Assembly (NCBI RefSeq): GCF_026341855.1
Contig: NZ_JAPENW010000001.1
Span: 6,005,001 to 6,069,000, forward strand
Reading direction: 5' to 3'
DNA: 64,000 nucleotides
Source of the DNA: Streptomyces sp. NBC_00568
GTDB taxonomy: Bacteria > Actinomycetota > Actinomycetes > Streptomycetales > Streptomycetaceae
This document shows positions 49,071 to 58,915 of the stretch, in pieces. Under the pieces are notes generated by a model. It searched no databases. It worked only from the letters and a program-made list of their open reading frames with translations, and was not told where the DNA came from. Positions within the stretch are counted from its first letter, which is position 1, and every line of letters begins with the position of its first letter. The position numbers and the translations under genes were made by a program.

Positions 49071-49933
49071 CGCGCGTCCTCCAGGCCGGTCAGTCGCAGA
49101 TAGACGTCCTCAAGGGTGGGGCGGCTCACCCGGAGCCCCGGGATCTCCCCGTCGAAGCGGCGCGTGAGCGCGGCGACGGTCCTGGTGGGGGTGTCCGTGC
49201 GTTCGCTGCGCGGGCTGCCGTCGGCCTCCGTCCACTCGACCGTGGCCTCGGTGCCGAAGCGCTCGCGGAGCGCGGCCGGTTCGCCCTCGGCGACGACACG
49301 GCCCCGCGCGACGACCGCCAGCCGGTCCGCGAGGGCTTCCGCCTCCTCCAGGTAGTGCGTGGTCAGCAGGATGGTCGTGCCCTCGTCGGCCAGCTTGCGG
49401 ATCAGGTCCCAGAACTGCCGTCGCGCCGCCGGGTCGAAGCCCGTCGTCGGCTCGTCCAGGAGGAGCAGTTCGGGGCCGCCGATCACGCCGAGGGCCACAT
49501 CGAGCCGTCGCCGCTGACCGCCCGACAGGGACTTGATCCTGCTGTCCGCCTTCTCCTCCAGACCGACCAGGCCGATGACTTCCTCCGGATCGCGAGGATT
49601 CGGGTAATAACGGGAGAAATGCCGCACCGTCTCGCCCACCGTCAACTCGGCGGGCGCGGATTCGTCCTGCCAGACGATTCCGACACGAGACCGCCACGCG
49701 CGCGAGGCGGTCGCCGGGTCCGAGCCGAGCACGGAGACCTCGCCCGCGTCCCGACGGCGGTTGCCCTGAAGGATCTCCACAGTGGTGCTCTTGCCCGCCC
49801 CGTTCGGTCCGAGCAGGCCGAACACCTCGCCCCGCCGGATGCCGAGATCGATGCCGTCGACGGCGGTCACGTCCCCGTACTGCTTGCGCAGCCCCCGTAC
49901 GTCCACCGCGAGCCGGTCCGCGTCTGTTGTCAT
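49067..49933 (-). CDS. ABC transporter ATP-binding protein (DrrA-like)
   Basis: A 288-residue ATPase: Walker A GPNGAGKST (42-50), Q-loop VGIVWQDESAP, signature SLSGGQRRRLDVALG, Walker B PELLLLDEPTTGFDP and the H-loop TTHYLEEAEALADR. A C-terminal extension of about 70 residues ends in LTRRFDGEIPGLRVSRPTLE, as in DrrA-type exporters. It heads the four-gene operon ATPase-permease-kinase-regulator. The 20-bp palindrome lies 57 bases upstream of its start. Confidence 0.95.
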   Translation of the reverse strand: MTTDADRLAVDVRGLRKQYGDVTAVDGIDLGIRRGEVFGLLGPNGAGKSTTVEILQGNRRRDAGEVSVLGSDPATASRAWRSRVGIVWQDESAPAELTVGETVRHFSRYYPNPRDPEEVIGLVGLEEKADSRIKSLSGGQRRRLDVALGVIGGPELLLLDEPTTGFDPAARRQFWDLIRKLADEGTTILLTTHYLEEAEALADRLAVVARGRVVAEGEPAALRERFGTEATVEWTEADGSPRSERTDTPTRTVAALTRRFDGEIPGLRVSRPTLEDVYLRLTGLEDAR

Positions 49934-49989
49934 GACGGCGAGCCTCCCGCCGAACCGAACGCTCCGGGACGACCGTGCGTACCTTCTTA

Positions 49990-50009
49990 TGTCCACCGAA
50001 CGGTGGACA
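49990..50009. promoter_or_regulatory. 20-bp operator-like palindrome
   Basis: TGTCCACCG, AA, CGGTGGACA: a perfect 9-bp inverted repeat. It sits between the divergent ABC-ATPase and VKOR genes, 57 and 64 bases from their starts, where a promoter is expected. The shape fits a dimeric regulator of TetR or NarL type. Confidence 0.7.
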
Positions 50010-50073
50010 AGCGGGCGCGTGCGGCACAATGAGCCTGCCCCGCAGGCCCCTTCGAAGCTACGGAAACGGCGTG

Positions 50074-50709
50074 ATGAGCAAGACGACAGTCAAGGACATC
50101 CCGACCGACCAGGAACGCCCCGCCGCTCCGCGGACGGCCGGCGGCAGCCGTGCCCTCGCCCTGCTGCTGGTGATCACGGGCGCGGCCGGCCTCCTTGCCG
50201 CGTGGGTCATCACGATCGACAAGTTCAAGCTGCTGGAGAACCCGAACTTCGTCCCGGGGTGCAGCCTGAACCCGGTCGTCTCCTGCGGCAACATCATGAA
50301 GAGCGACCAGGCCTCGGCCTTCGGGTTCCCGAATCCCATGCTGGGTCTCGTCGCCTACGGCATCGTGATCGGCGTCGGTGTGAGCCTGCTCGCCCGGGCC
50401 ACCTTCCCGCGCTGGTACTGGCTGACCTTCAACGCGGGCACGCTCTTCGGCGTCGGATTCTGCACCTGGCTCCAGTTCCAGTCGCTGTACCGGATCAACT
50501 CGCTGTGTCTGTGGTGCAGCCTCGCCTGGGTCGCCACGATCATCATGTTCTGGTACGTGACCTCCTTCAACGTCCGCAACGGCTTCCTGCCCGCCCCGCG
50601 CTGGATGAAGAGCTTCTTCGGCGAGTTCACCTGGGTCCTGCCGACGCTGCACATCGGCATCATCGGGATGCTGATCCTGACCCGCTGGTGGGACTTCTGG
50701 ACCAGCTGA
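50074..50709 (+). CDS. Vitamin K epoxide reductase (VKOR) family membrane protein
   Basis: A 211-residue protein with about five spans. The paired loop cysteines are Cys63 and Cys71 (PGCSLNPVVSCGNIMKSD) and the active-site CxxC is Cys145/Cys148 (LCLWCSL). The FGFPNPMLGLVAYG motif between them is characteristic. Bacterial VKOR reoxidises extracytoplasmic disulfide-forming proteins using quinones, replacing DsbB. No fused thioredoxin domain is present. ATG at 50074 or GTG at 50071 could start translation. Confidence 0.92.
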   Translation: MSKTTVKDIPTDQERPAAPRTAGGSRALALLLVITGAAGLLAAWVITIDKFKLLENPNFVPGCSLNPVVSCGNIMKSDQASAFGFPNPMLGLVAYGIVIGVGVSLLARATFPRWYWLTFNAGTLFGVGFCTWLQFQSLYRINSLCLWCSLAWVATIIMFWYVTSFNVRNGFLPAPRWMKSFFGEFTWVLPTLHIGIIGMLILTRWWDFWTS

Positions 50710-50753
50710 CGGTCCCGCGGGGATTGTCAGTGGGGTGACATAGGGTTTCGGAC

Positions 50754-52109
50754 GTGGAGCCCGACCTGTTCACCGCCGCCGCCGAAGAGCGCCAGGAGAA
50801 GGACCCGTCCGCCAGCCCGCTGGCGGTGCGGATGCGCCCGCGTACCCTCGACGAGGTCGTGGGGCAGCAGCATCTGCTGAAGCCGGGCTCGCCCCTGCGC
50901 AGACTCGTCGCCGAGGGGAGCGGCGGCCCCGCCGGACCGTCCTCGGTGATCCTCTGGGGCCCCCCGGGCACCGGCAAGACGACCCTCGCGTATGTCGTCT
51001 CCAAGGCCACCGACAAGCGCTTCGTCGAGCTCTCCGCGATCACCGCGGGCGTCAAGGAAGTGCGCGCGGTCATCGAAGGAGCCCGCCGCGCCACCGGCGG
51101 CTACGGCAAGGAGACCGTCCTCTTCCTGGACGAGATCCACCGCTTCAGCAAGGCCCAGCAGGACTCCCTCCTCCCGGCCGTGGAGAACCGCTGGGTGACG
51201 CTGATCGCCGCGACCACCGAGAACCCGTACTTCTCGGTGATCTCGCCGCTGCTCTCCCGCTCCCTCCTGCTCACCCTCGAACCCCTCACCGACGACGACC
51301 TGCGCGGTCTGCTGCGCCGGGCGCTCGCCGACGAGCGCGGTCTCAAGGAGGCGGTCGCCCTCCCCGAGGACGCCGAGGAGCACCTGCTGCGGATCGCCGG
51401 CGGCGACGCCCGCCGCGCCCTGACCGCCCTGGAGGCCGCGGCCGGCGCGGCGCTCGACAAGGGCGAGCCGGAGATCACCCTCCAGACGCTGGAGGAGACG
51501 GTCGACCGCGCCGCCGTGAAGTACGACCGCGACGGCGACCAGCACTACGACGTGGCGAGCGCCCTCATCAAGTCCATCCGCGGCTCCGACGTGGACGCCG
51601 CCCTGCACTACCTGGCCCGGATGATCGAGGCGGGCGAGGACCCCCGCTTCATCGCCCGCCGCCTGATGATCTCCGCCAGCGAGGACATCGGCCTGGCAGA
51701 CCCGAACGCGCTGCCCATAGCCGTCGCCGCCGCCCAGGCCGTCGCGATGATCGGGTTCCCCGAGGCGGCGCTCACCCTCAGCCACGCCACGATCGCCCTC
51801 GCCCTGGCCCCGAAGTCCAACGCGGCGACCATGGCGATCGGCGCCGCGATGGAGGACGTGCGCAAGGGCCACGCCGGCCCGGTGCCGACGCATCTGCGCG
51901 ACGGGCACTACAAGGGCGCGGCCAAGCTCGGGCACGCCCAGGGGTACGTGTATCCGCACGACCTGCCGGAGGGCATCGCCGCCCAGCAGTACGCGCCGGA
52001 GGAGCTCAAGGACCGGGAGTACTACACACCGACCCGGCACGGCTCCGAGGCGCGCTACGCCGACGCGGTGGAGTGGACCAGGAAGCGCCTCGGTAGAGGA
52101 CGCTCCTGA
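50754..52109 (+). CDS. rarA: Replication-associated recombination AAA ATPase RarA (MgsA)
   Basis: A 451-residue AAA+ protein resembling clamp-loader subunits. Walker A is [11 protein letters not shown] (near 65-75), Walker [16 protein letters not shown], sensor 1 ATTENPYF and sensor 2 [14 protein letters not shown]. The C-terminal MgsA domain contains [20 protein letters not shown] and [19 protein letters not shown]. It acts at stalled replication forks. GTG at 50754. Confidence 0.95.
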   Translation: MEPDLFTAAAEERQEKDPSASPLAVRMRPRTLDEVVGQQHLLKPGSPLRRLVAEGSGGPAGPSSVILWGPPGTGKTTLAYVVSKATDKRFVELSAITAGVKEVRAVIEGARRATGGYGKETVLFLDEIHRFSKAQQDSLLPAVENRWVTLIAATTENPYFSVISPLLSRSLLLTLEPLTDDDLRGLLRRALADERGLKEAVALPEDAEEHLLRIAGGDARRALTALEAAAGAALDKGEPEITLQTLEETVDRAAVKYDRDGDQHYDVASALIKSIRGSDVDAALHYLARMIEAGEDPRFIARRLMISASEDIGLADPNALPIAVAAAQAVAMIGFPEAALTLSHATIALALAPKSNAATMAIGAAMEDVRKGHAGPVPTHLRDGHYKGAAKLGHAQGYVYPHDLPEGIAAQQYAPEELKDREYYTPTRHGSEARYADAVEWTRKRLGRGRS

Positions 52110-52449
52110 GCACCCTGTACGATGTCTCGAAGCGCTGAGTCCCGTGTCCGGCTCCGGTCGGCACCACCAGAACGGGACATCCAGCCGGAGCCCCCGCCTC
52201 CACGGGGGGATTCCAGGAGCGTCGCGCACCGTCGAAGGTGTCGCGGGCAGCCCATCACCACCCGGATCTCCGGGACCGGTCGGTGGGCCACTCGCGTGCT
52301 GCACTTATGTGCCCAGACCCAGGAGCGGCTGCCCGCCCCGTCCCCGTGGATCTTCACGGCGGCGAGGAGGGTTTCCCGGGCTGCGGATTGCGACCTCCCC
52401 TAACCCTGGTGAAGCCGTATTCGCATCAGAGACATGAGGTGTTTGGTTC
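52110..52449. other. Gap of 340 bases upstream of rpsD
   Basis: No gene is supported here. A hairpin CCCCCG/CGGGGG (52191-52208) may end the rarA transcript. The rest would be the rpsD promoter and leader. In many bacteria S4 represses its own mRNA, but I see no clear pseudoknot. Confidence 0.4.
52190..52210 (+). terminator. Hairpin after rarA
   Basis: CCCCCG, loop CCTCCA, CGGGGG; followed by GATTCC without a T-tract. It lies about 80 bases after the rarA stop. Confidence 0.4.
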
Positions 52450-53064
52450 ATGGCGAACCAGTCCCGCCCCAAGGTCAAGAAGTCGCGTGCCCTCGGCATC
52501 GCGCTGACCCCGAAGGCCGTCAAGTACTTCGAGGCCCGCCCCTACCCGCCGGGCGAGCACGGCCGCGGCCGCAAGCAGAACTCGGACTACAAGGTCCGTC
52601 TGCTCGAGAAGCAGCGTCTGCGCGCGCAGTACGACGTGTCCGAGCGCCAGCTCGTCCGCGCCTACGAGCGTGCCGCCAAGACGCAGGGCAAGACCGGTGA
52701 GGCTCTGGTCATCGAGCTGGAGCGTCGTCTCGACGCGCTGGTCCTTCGTTCGGGCATCGCCCGCACGATCTACCAGGCCCGCCAGATGGTCGTCCACGGC
52801 CACATCGAGGTCAACGGCGGCAAGGTCGACAAGCCGTCGTTCCGTGTCCGTCCCGACGACGTCGTGATGGTCCGCGAGCGCAGCCGCAGCAAGACGCTGT
52901 TCGAGGTCGCCCGTGCCGGTGGGTTCGCCCCCGACGGCGAGACCCCGCGCTACCTCCAGGTGAACCTCGCCGCCCTGGCCTTCCGCCTGGACCGTGAGCC
53001 GAACCGCAAGGAGATCCCGGTGATCTGCGACGAGCAGCTCGTCGTCGAGTACTACGCCCGCTGA
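52450..53064 (+). CDS. rpsD: Small ribosomal subunit protein S4
   Basis: A 204-residue S4, an early 16S rRNA-binding protein. The S4 domain reads [20 protein letters not shown] and [20 protein letters not shown]. The N-terminal [20 protein letters not shown] lacks the zinc cysteines of some S4 versions. It stands alone, away from the main ribosomal operons, as is usual in Streptomyces. Confidence 0.98.
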   Translation: MANQSRPKVKKSRALGIALTPKAVKYFEARPYPPGEHGRGRKQNSDYKVRLLEKQRLRAQYDVSERQLVRAYERAAKTQGKTGEALVIELERRLDALVLRSGIARTIYQARQMVVHGHIEVNGGKVDKPSFRVRPDDVVMVRERSRSKTLFEVARAGGFAPDGETPRYLQVNLAALAFRLDREPNRKEIPVICDEQLVVEYYAR

Positions 53065-53103
53065 TCTTCTTCCGGCGGACGTAGCACCACCTGCGCGTCA
53101 GTG

Positions 53104-55272
53104 TCAGCCCGTCGTCTCCCCGCCCTTCGAGGTGGGCGAGACGGCGGGCTTTCGCATGTCCGGAGGCAGCCTGCGCGGCGACGGCACCGCCCCGAGCGGC
53201 AGAGCCCCCGCCCCGCCGAGCGCACGGGCGACCGCCGCGTCCTGCCCAAGCAGCTCTCCCGCCCGTACGCACTCCTCGTACCGTTCGTCGCCCAGCCGCT
53301 GCCGGGCCAGGGCGGCGCAGCGCTCGTGCGGCGCGTTGTAGTACGCCGAGCCGAACAGCGGCAGGCCCACCGACGGCCACATCCGCGATGCCGCCCCCTG
53401 GAGCAGCGCCGCCTCCGCCGGATCGCCCTCCACCGCCGTGACCAGGGCGAGCAGCTCGACCGCGAGGACGGCGCCGAGCAGATCGTGGAAGGTGTGCGCG
53501 ATACCGAGGCTCTGCTCCAGGAGGTCGCGGGCACGGACCTGATCGCCCTGGACCTGGGCCTCGTACGCCAGGACGTACAGCGCGTACGCCAGCGCCCAGC
53601 GTTCCCCGTGGTCCTCGCAGACCCGGCGGACGTCCTCGCACAGCTTCACCGCGCCCGGCAGATCGCCCTGGAAGGCGAGCGCCATCGCCAGCTCGACCTG
53701 GCCCATCAGGACATTGCTGTTGAGCTCGCCGATCTCGTGATAGCGGTCCAGCGCCGAGCGCAGCAGGGTCTCGGCGCGCGTCATGTCGTCCGTGACCAGG
53801 GCCAGACAGCCGGTGCGATGCTCGGCGTAGGCGACCGCCACGGCGTTCTTGGAGCGTTCCGCCTCCTCGCGGCACTCCTGGAGCGCGGACAGGGCGGGCA
53901 CCGCGTCGCCCTGGAGGACCGCCACATAGCCGAGCACCCACAGGGCCTTCAGCCGTGACTGATCACGGTCGCCGTCGAGTTCGACACTGCGCTCCAGCCA
54001 GTGCCGGCCCTCCGAGAGCCGGCCGCAGCCGACCCAGTAGAACCACAGGGCACCCGCCAGGTACTGGCCCAGATGCGCCTCGTCCGGCTCGGTGAGCGAG
54101 TACTCCAGCGCGCAGCGCAGATTGGGCAGTTCCGTCTCGACGCGGACCGCCACCTCGCCCTGCCGCGGCGAGAACCAGTCCAGTTCGCACCAGGTGGCCA
54201 GTCCCATGTACCAGTCGCGGTGGCGGCGGCGCAGCCGCTCCGCGTCACCCGTCGCCGCCAGCCAGTCCGCGCCGTAGGCCCGGACCGTGTCCAGCATCCG
54301 GTAGCGCACCCCCGCCGCCGTCTCCTCGCGCGACAGCACCGACTGCGCGAGCAGGGCGCCGAGCACGTCGAGGACGTCGTCGGCGGGCAGTCCGTCCCCG
54401 CTGCACACGTACTCGGCGGCCTCCAGGTCGAACTGCCCGGCGAACACCGACAGCCGTGACCACAGCAGCCGTTCCTCCGGCGTGCACAGTTCATGGCTCC
54501 AGCCGATCGCCGTCCGCAGCGTCTGGTGCCGGGGCGGCGCGTCACGCCCCCCACCGGTGAGCAGCCGGAACCGGTCCTCCAGCCGGGCGAGCAGCTGAGC
54601 GGGGGAGAGGGCGCTGAGACGTCCGGCCGCCAGTTCCAGTGCCAGCGGGATTCCGTCCAGGCGCCGGCACAGCTCCTGTACGTCCGACCGGTTCCCGTCG
54701 TCCAGCGTGAACCCGGGCACCCGGGCCGCCGCCCGGTCCGCGAACAGCTCCGCCGCCTCCGCCGCGGCCAGCGGAGCCAGCGGGAACACCCGTTCACCCG
54801 CGACGTCCAGCGGTCTGCGGCCGACGGCCAGCACCCGCAGCCCGGGCGACCGCCGCAGCAACTCGCCCACCAGCGAGGCGCTCACCTCCACCAGATGCTC
54901 GAAACCGTCCAGGACGAGGAGGAGCCGCCGTCCGGCGAGATGGTCGAGCAGCACCTGCCGCGGGGGCTTCGCGGTGTGGTCCGTCAGTCCGAGCGCCTCG
55001 ACCACCGCGTACTCGACGAGTTCCTGGTCGTGCACCGCGGACAGGTCCACGCGCCACACACCGTCGCGCACATCCGTCCGCGCCGCCGCGTGGGCCGCGA
55101 ACCGTGACTTGCCGACGCCTCCCATGCCGGTCACGGTGACCAGGCGGACCGTCTTCAGCACCTCGGCCAGCCGCACGAGTTCGGTGGAGCGTCCTACGAA
55201 CGCGTCGAGTTCCAGGGGCAGATTGCCGGGATCCGCAGGACCGGAGGACCGGGCGCGGTGAGAACGCGTCAT
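53104..55272 (-). CDS. STAND-type NTPase with TPR-like repeats, no DNA-binding domain
   Basis: A 722-residue protein. After 25 residues the NTPase begins (ELDAFVGRSTELVRLAEVLK): Walker A VTGMGGVGKSR (47-57), Walker B LLLVLDGFEHL, and the GxP-type motif CRRLDGIPLALELAAGRLSA. From about 300 on are winged-helix and helical repeats of TPR kind (YAEHRTGCLALVTDDMTRAE; YVLAYEAQVQGDQVRARDLL). These parts match the core of AfsR- and LuxR-type regulators. However, there is neither an N-terminal SARP/BTAD domain nor a C-terminal LuxR helix-turn-helix; the end MRKPAVSPTSKGGETTG is unstructured. The ATG at 55272 lacks a ribosome site, and TACGCT just upstream suggests a leaderless message. Confidence 0.85.
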   Translation of the reverse strand: MTRSHRARSSGPADPGNLPLELDAFVGRSTELVRLAEVLKTVRLVTVTGMGGVGKSRFAAHAAARTDVRDGVWRVDLSAVHDQELVEYAVVEALGLTDHTAKPPRQVLLDHLAGRRLLLVLDGFEHLVEVSASLVGELLRRSPGLRVLAVGRRPLDVAGERVFPLAPLAAAEAAELFADRAAARVPGFTLDDGNRSDVQELCRRLDGIPLALELAAGRLSALSPAQLLARLEDRFRLLTGGGRDAPPRHQTLRTAIGWSHELCTPEERLLWSRLSVFAGQFDLEAAEYVCSGDGLPADDVLDVLGALLAQSVLSREETAAGVRYRMLDTVRAYGADWLAATGDAERLRRRHRDWYMGLATWCELDWFSPRQGEVAVRVETELPNLRCALEYSLTEPDEAHLGQYLAGALWFYWVGCGRLSEGRHWLERSVELDGDRDQSRLKALWVLGYVAVLQGDAVPALSALQECREEAERSKNAVAVAYAEHRTGCLALVTDDMTRAETLLRSALDRYHEIGELNSNVLMGQVELAMALAFQGDLPGAVKLCEDVRRVCEDHGERWALAYALYVLAYEAQVQGDQVRARDLLEQSLGIAHTFHDLLGAVLAVELLALVTAVEGDPAEAALLQGAASRMWPSVGLPLFGSAYYNAPHERCAALARQRLGDERYEECVRAGELLGQDAAVARALGGAGALPLGAVPSPRRLPPDMRKPAVSPTSKGGETTG
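53106..53152 (+). terminator. Terminator after rpsD
   Basis: AGCCCG and CGTCTC pair with AGACG and CGGGCT with small bulges around a CGCCCTTCGAGGTGGGCG tip, then TTTCG. It overlaps the last codons of the convergent STAND gene. Confidence 0.65.
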
Positions 55273-55433
55273 GAAATACGGAGCGTACTGGCCTGCTAGC
55301 ACTCCGTACAATCGCTTCGGGCAAGTCCACGCCCCGGCGCCGTTAATGCGGTACGGAGCGGCGGCCCCGGCGCGATAGGGTCGGGTGACGACTTTTCGAT
55401 GTTCAGGCACGCAGTCAGGGAGCGGGTGCAACA

Positions 55434-55868
55434 GTGTCCGGTGGTGAGGTGGCCGGGATTCTGGTGGCCGTCTTCTGGGCGATCCTGGTCTCCTTCCTCG
55501 CCGTCGCGCTGGCGAGGCTGGCCCAGACGCTCAGGGCGACCACCAAGCTCGTGGCGGACGTGACCGACCAGGCCGTCCCGCTCCTGGCGGACGCATCGGC
55601 GGCGGTGCGCTCCGCGCAGACGCAGATCGAGCGCGTCGACGCCATCGCGTCGGACGTCCAGGAGGTCACGTCGAACGCGTCCGCGCTGTCGACGACCGTC
55701 GCCTCCACGTTCGGCGGCCCGCTGGTCAAGGTCGCGGCGTTCGGCTACGGCGTGCGCCGGGCCATCGGAGGCCGTCGTGAGAATGTGCCCGACAAAGCGT
55801 CCCGGCGTACCGTGATCGTGGGCCGCACCGTCCCGTCCGCGCGGCGGGGAAAGCGGAAGAAGGACTGA
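55434..55868 (+). CDS. DUF948 family membrane protein
   Basis: A 144-residue protein with one N-terminal span (VAGILVAVFWAILVSFLAVA) and a long helix in which Val/Ala heptads suggest a coiled coil (LVADVTDQAVPLLADASAAV; QTQIERVDAIASDVQEVTSN). A basic tail ends RRGKRKKD. This is the DUF948 pattern; family function is unknown, sometimes linked to the cell envelope or stress. GTG at 55434 has GGGAG upstream. It starts the operon leading to alaS. Confidence 0.88.
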   Translation: MSGGEVAGILVAVFWAILVSFLAVALARLAQTLRATTKLVADVTDQAVPLLADASAAVRSAQTQIERVDAIASDVQEVTSNASALSTTVASTFGGPLVKVAAFGYGVRRAIGGRRENVPDKASRRTVIVGRTVPSARRGKRKKD

Positions 55869-55875
55869 CGCAGCG

Positions 55876-56232
55876 ATGTTCCGCCGTACGTTCTGGTTCA
55901 CCGCAGGCGCAGCCGCGGGTGTATGGGCCACCACCAAAGTCAACCGCAAGCTCAAGAAGCTGACCCCCGAGAGCCTCGCGGCACAGGCCGCCAACAAGGC
56001 GATCGACGCGGGCCACCGGCTCAAGGAGTTCGCGCTCGACGTCCGCGACGGGATGGCCCAGCGAGAGGCCGAACTCGGCGAGGTGCTCGGTCTGAACGAG
56101 CGCCCGGACCCCGAACTGCCCGCGCAGCGCCGTATCGCCGCGATCGGCGACGGCAAGCAGCTCGGCAACAACAAGCAGATCAAGTACATCGAGAACACGA
56201 CGTACACGTACAACCGGAATGAGGACCACTGA
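55876..56232 (+). CDS. DUF6167-like small protein
   Basis: A 118-residue protein. A short hydrophobic N-terminus ([18 protein letters not shown]) precedes helices with [20 protein letters not shown] and the end [15 protein letters not shown]. It is always found between the DUF948 gene and alaS in the Streptomyces chromosomes I can recall. Function is unknown. Its TGA overlaps the alaS ATG by one base, so it is translationally coupled to alaS. Confidence 0.8.
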   Translation: MFRRTFWFTAGAAAGVWATTKVNRKLKKLTPESLAAQAANKAIDAGHRLKEFALDVRDGMAQREAELGEVLGLNERPDPELPAQRRIAAIGDGKQLGNNKQIKYIENTTYTYNRNEDH

Positions 56233-58904
56233 TGGAGTCGGCTGAAATCCGCCGCCGCTGGTTGAGCTTCTACGAGGAGCGCGGTCACACCGTCGTCCCT
56301 TCGGCGTCGCTCATCGCGGACGACCCGACTCTGCTCCTCGTCCCCGCCGGCATGGTCCCCTTCAAGCCGTACTTCCTCGGCGAGGTCAAGCCGCCGTGGT
56401 CGCGCGCCACCAGCGTGCAGAAGTGCGTGCGCACACCCGACATCGAAGAGGTCGGCAAGACCACGCGGCACGGCACGTTCTTCCAGATGTGCGGCAACTT
56501 CTCCTTCGGCGACTACTTCAAAGAAGGCGCCATCACCTACGCCTGGGAGCTGCTCACCTCGCCCCAGGACAAGGGTGGTTACGGCCTCGACCCCGAGCGT
56601 CTGTGGATCACGGTCTACCTCGACGACGACGAGGCCGAGACCATCTGGCGCGACAAGATCGGCGTCCCGGCCGAGCGCATCCAGCGCCTCGGCAAGAAGG
56701 ACAACTACTGGTCCATGGGCGTCCCGGGCCCCTGCGGCCCGTGTTCCGAGATCAACTACGACCGCGGCCCCGAGTTCGGCGTCGAGGGCGGCCCGGCCGT
56801 CAACGACGAGCGCTACGTGGAGATCTGGAACCTGGTCTTCATGCAGTACGAGCGCGGCGAGGGCCTCTCGAAGGACGACTTCGAGATCCTCGGCGACCTG
56901 CCCAGCAAGAACATCGACACCGGCCTCGGCATGGAACGCCTCGCCATGATTCTGCAGGGCGTGCAGAACATGTACGAGATCGACACTTCCATGGCCGTCA
57001 TCAAGAAGGCCACCGAGCTGACGGGCGTCGAGTACGGCGCCGCCCACGACTCCGACGTCTCGCTGCGCGTGGTCACCGACCACATGCGCACCTCCGTGAT
57101 GCTGATCGGCGACGGCGTGAGCCCCGGCAACGAGGGCCGCGGCTATGTGCTGCGCCGCATCATGCGCCGCGCCATCCGCAACATGCGGCTGCTCGGTGCC
57201 ACCGGTCCCGTCGTCAAGGACCTCATCGACGTCGTGATCGAGATGATGGGCCAGCAGTACCCGGAGCTGGTCAGCGACCGGCAGCGGATCGAGACCGTGG
57301 CCCTCGCCGAGGAGGCCGCCTTCCTCAAGACGCTGAAGGCCGGCACGAACATCCTCGACACGGCCATCACCGACACCAAGGAGTCCGGCGGCACGGTCCT
57401 CGCCGGCGACAAGGCCTTCCTGCTCCACGACACGTGGGGCTTCCCGATCGACCTCACCCTCGAAATGGCCGCCGAACAGGGCCTGTCGGTGGACGAGGAC
57501 GGCTTCCGCCGTCTGATGAAGGAGCAGCGGGACAAGGCCAAGGCCGACGCCCGCGCCAAGAAGACCGGTCACGCCGACCTCGGCGCCTACCGTCAGATCG
57601 CCGACGCCGCCGGCGAGACCGACTTCATCGGCTACGACCGCACCGAGGCCGAGTCGACGGTCGTCGGCATCCTCGTCGACGGTGTCTCCTCCCCGGCCGC
57701 CACCGAGGGCGACGAGGTCGAGATCGTCCTCGACCGCACCCCGTTCTACGCCGAGGGCGGCGGTCAGATCGGTGACACGGGCCGCATCCGCGTCGACACC
57801 GGTGCCGTCATCGAGATCCGCGACTGCCAGAAGCCCGTCCCGGGCGTGTACGTCCACAAGGGCGTCGTCCAGGTCGGCGAGGTCACCGTCGGCGCCAAGG
57901 CCCAGGCCACCATCGACGTACGCCGTCGTACGGCCATCGCCCGCGCCCACTCGGCCACGCACCTCACGCACCAGGCGCTGCGCGACGCTCTCGGCCCGAC
58001 GGCCGCCCAGGCCGGTTCCGAGAACCAGCCCGGCCGCTTCCGCTTCGACTTCGGCTCCCCGTCCGCCGTCCCGACGGCCGTGATGACCGATGTCGAGCAG
58101 CAGATCAACGAGGTGCTCGCCCGCGACCTGGACGTGCACGCCGAGATCCTGAGCCTCGACGAGGCCAAGAAGCAGGGCGCCATCGCCGAGTTCGGCGAGA
58201 AGTACGGCGAGCGCGTCCGCGTCGTGACCATCGGCGACTTCTCCAAGGAGCTGTGCGGCGGCACCCACGTGCACAACACCTCCCAGCTCGGCCTGGTCAA
58301 GCTGCTCGGCGAGTCGTCCATCGGCTCCGGCGTGCGGCGCATCGAGGCCCTGGTCGGCGTCGACGCGTACAACTTCCTCGCCCGTGAGCACACGGTCGTC
58401 GCCCAGCTCCAGGAACTGGTCAAGGGCCGCCCGGAGGAGCTTCCGGAGAAGGTCTCCGCCATGCTCGGCAAGCTGAAGGACGCCGAGAAGGAGATCGAGA
58501 AGTTCCGCGCGGAGAAGGTCCTCCAGGCCGCCGCCGGTCTCGTCGAGTCCGCCAAGGACGTCAACGGCGTCGCGCTGGTCACCGGCCAGGTCCCGGACGG
58601 CACAGGCGCCGACGACCTGCGCAAGCTGGTCCTCGACGTGCGCGGCCGCATCCAGGGCGGACGGGCCGCCGTGGTGGCCCTGTTCACGGTCGCGGGCGGC
58701 AAGCCCCTGACGGTCATCGCCACCAACGAGGCCGCCCGCGAGCGCGGTCTGAAGGCCGGTGAACTGGTCCGCGCCGCCGCCAAGACGCTCGGCGGCGGCG
58801 GTGGCGGCAAGCCGGACGTCGCCCAGGGTGGCGGCCAGAACCCCGCCGCCATCGGTGACGCCATCGACGCGGTCCAGCGCCTCGTCGCCGAGACGGCCAA
58901 GTAG
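56232..58904 (+). CDS. alaS: Alanyl-tRNA synthetase
   Basis: An 890-residue class II enzyme charging tRNA-Ala. The catalytic domain has motif 2 [20 protein letters not shown] and motif 3 [17 protein letters not shown]. The editing domain carries the metal ligands HSATH (near 575-580) and CGGTHVHN (near 675-682). The C-terminal C-Ala domain ends with a Gly-rich [20 protein letters not shown] stretch. Length and motifs are complete. Confidence 0.98.
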   Translation: MESAEIRRRWLSFYEERGHTVVPSASLIADDPTLLLVPAGMVPFKPYFLGEVKPPWSRATSVQKCVRTPDIEEVGKTTRHGTFFQMCGNFSFGDYFKEGAITYAWELLTSPQDKGGYGLDPERLWITVYLDDDEAETIWRDKIGVPAERIQRLGKKDNYWSMGVPGPCGPCSEINYDRGPEFGVEGGPAVNDERYVEIWNLVFMQYERGEGLSKDDFEILGDLPSKNIDTGLGMERLAMILQGVQNMYEIDTSMAVIKKATELTGVEYGAAHDSDVSLRVVTDHMRTSVMLIGDGVSPGNEGRGYVLRRIMRRAIRNMRLLGATGPVVKDLIDVVIEMMGQQYPELVSDRQRIETVALAEEAAFLKTLKAGTNILDTAITDTKESGGTVLAGDKAFLLHDTWGFPIDLTLEMAAEQGLSVDEDGFRRLMKEQRDKAKADARAKKTGHADLGAYRQIADAAGETDFIGYDRTEAESTVVGILVDGVSSPAATEGDEVEIVLDRTPFYAEGGGQIGDTGRIRVDTGAVIEIRDCQKPVPGVYVHKGVVQVGEVTVGAKAQATIDVRRRTAIARAHSATHLTHQALRDALGPTAAQAGSENQPGRFRFDFGSPSAVPTAVMTDVEQQINEVLARDLDVHAEILSLDEAKKQGAIAEFGEKYGERVRVVTIGDFSKELCGGTHVHNTSQLGLVKLLGESSIGSGVRRIEALVGVDAYNFLAREHTVVAQLQELVKGRPEELPEKVSAMLGKLKDAEKEIEKFRAEKVLQAAAGLVESAKDVNGVALVTGQVPDGTGADDLRKLVLDVRGRIQGGRAAVVALFTVAGGKPLTVIATNEAARERGLKAGELVRAAAKTLGGGGGGKPDVAQGGGQNPAAIGDAIDAVQRLVAETAK

Positions 58905-58915
58905 AGGCCGCGGAC

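Noticed and set aside
52144-52437. Small open frames upstream of rpsD
   Set aside because: Pro/Arg/Gly-rich, with no codon bias that favours one frame; more likely untranslated leader.
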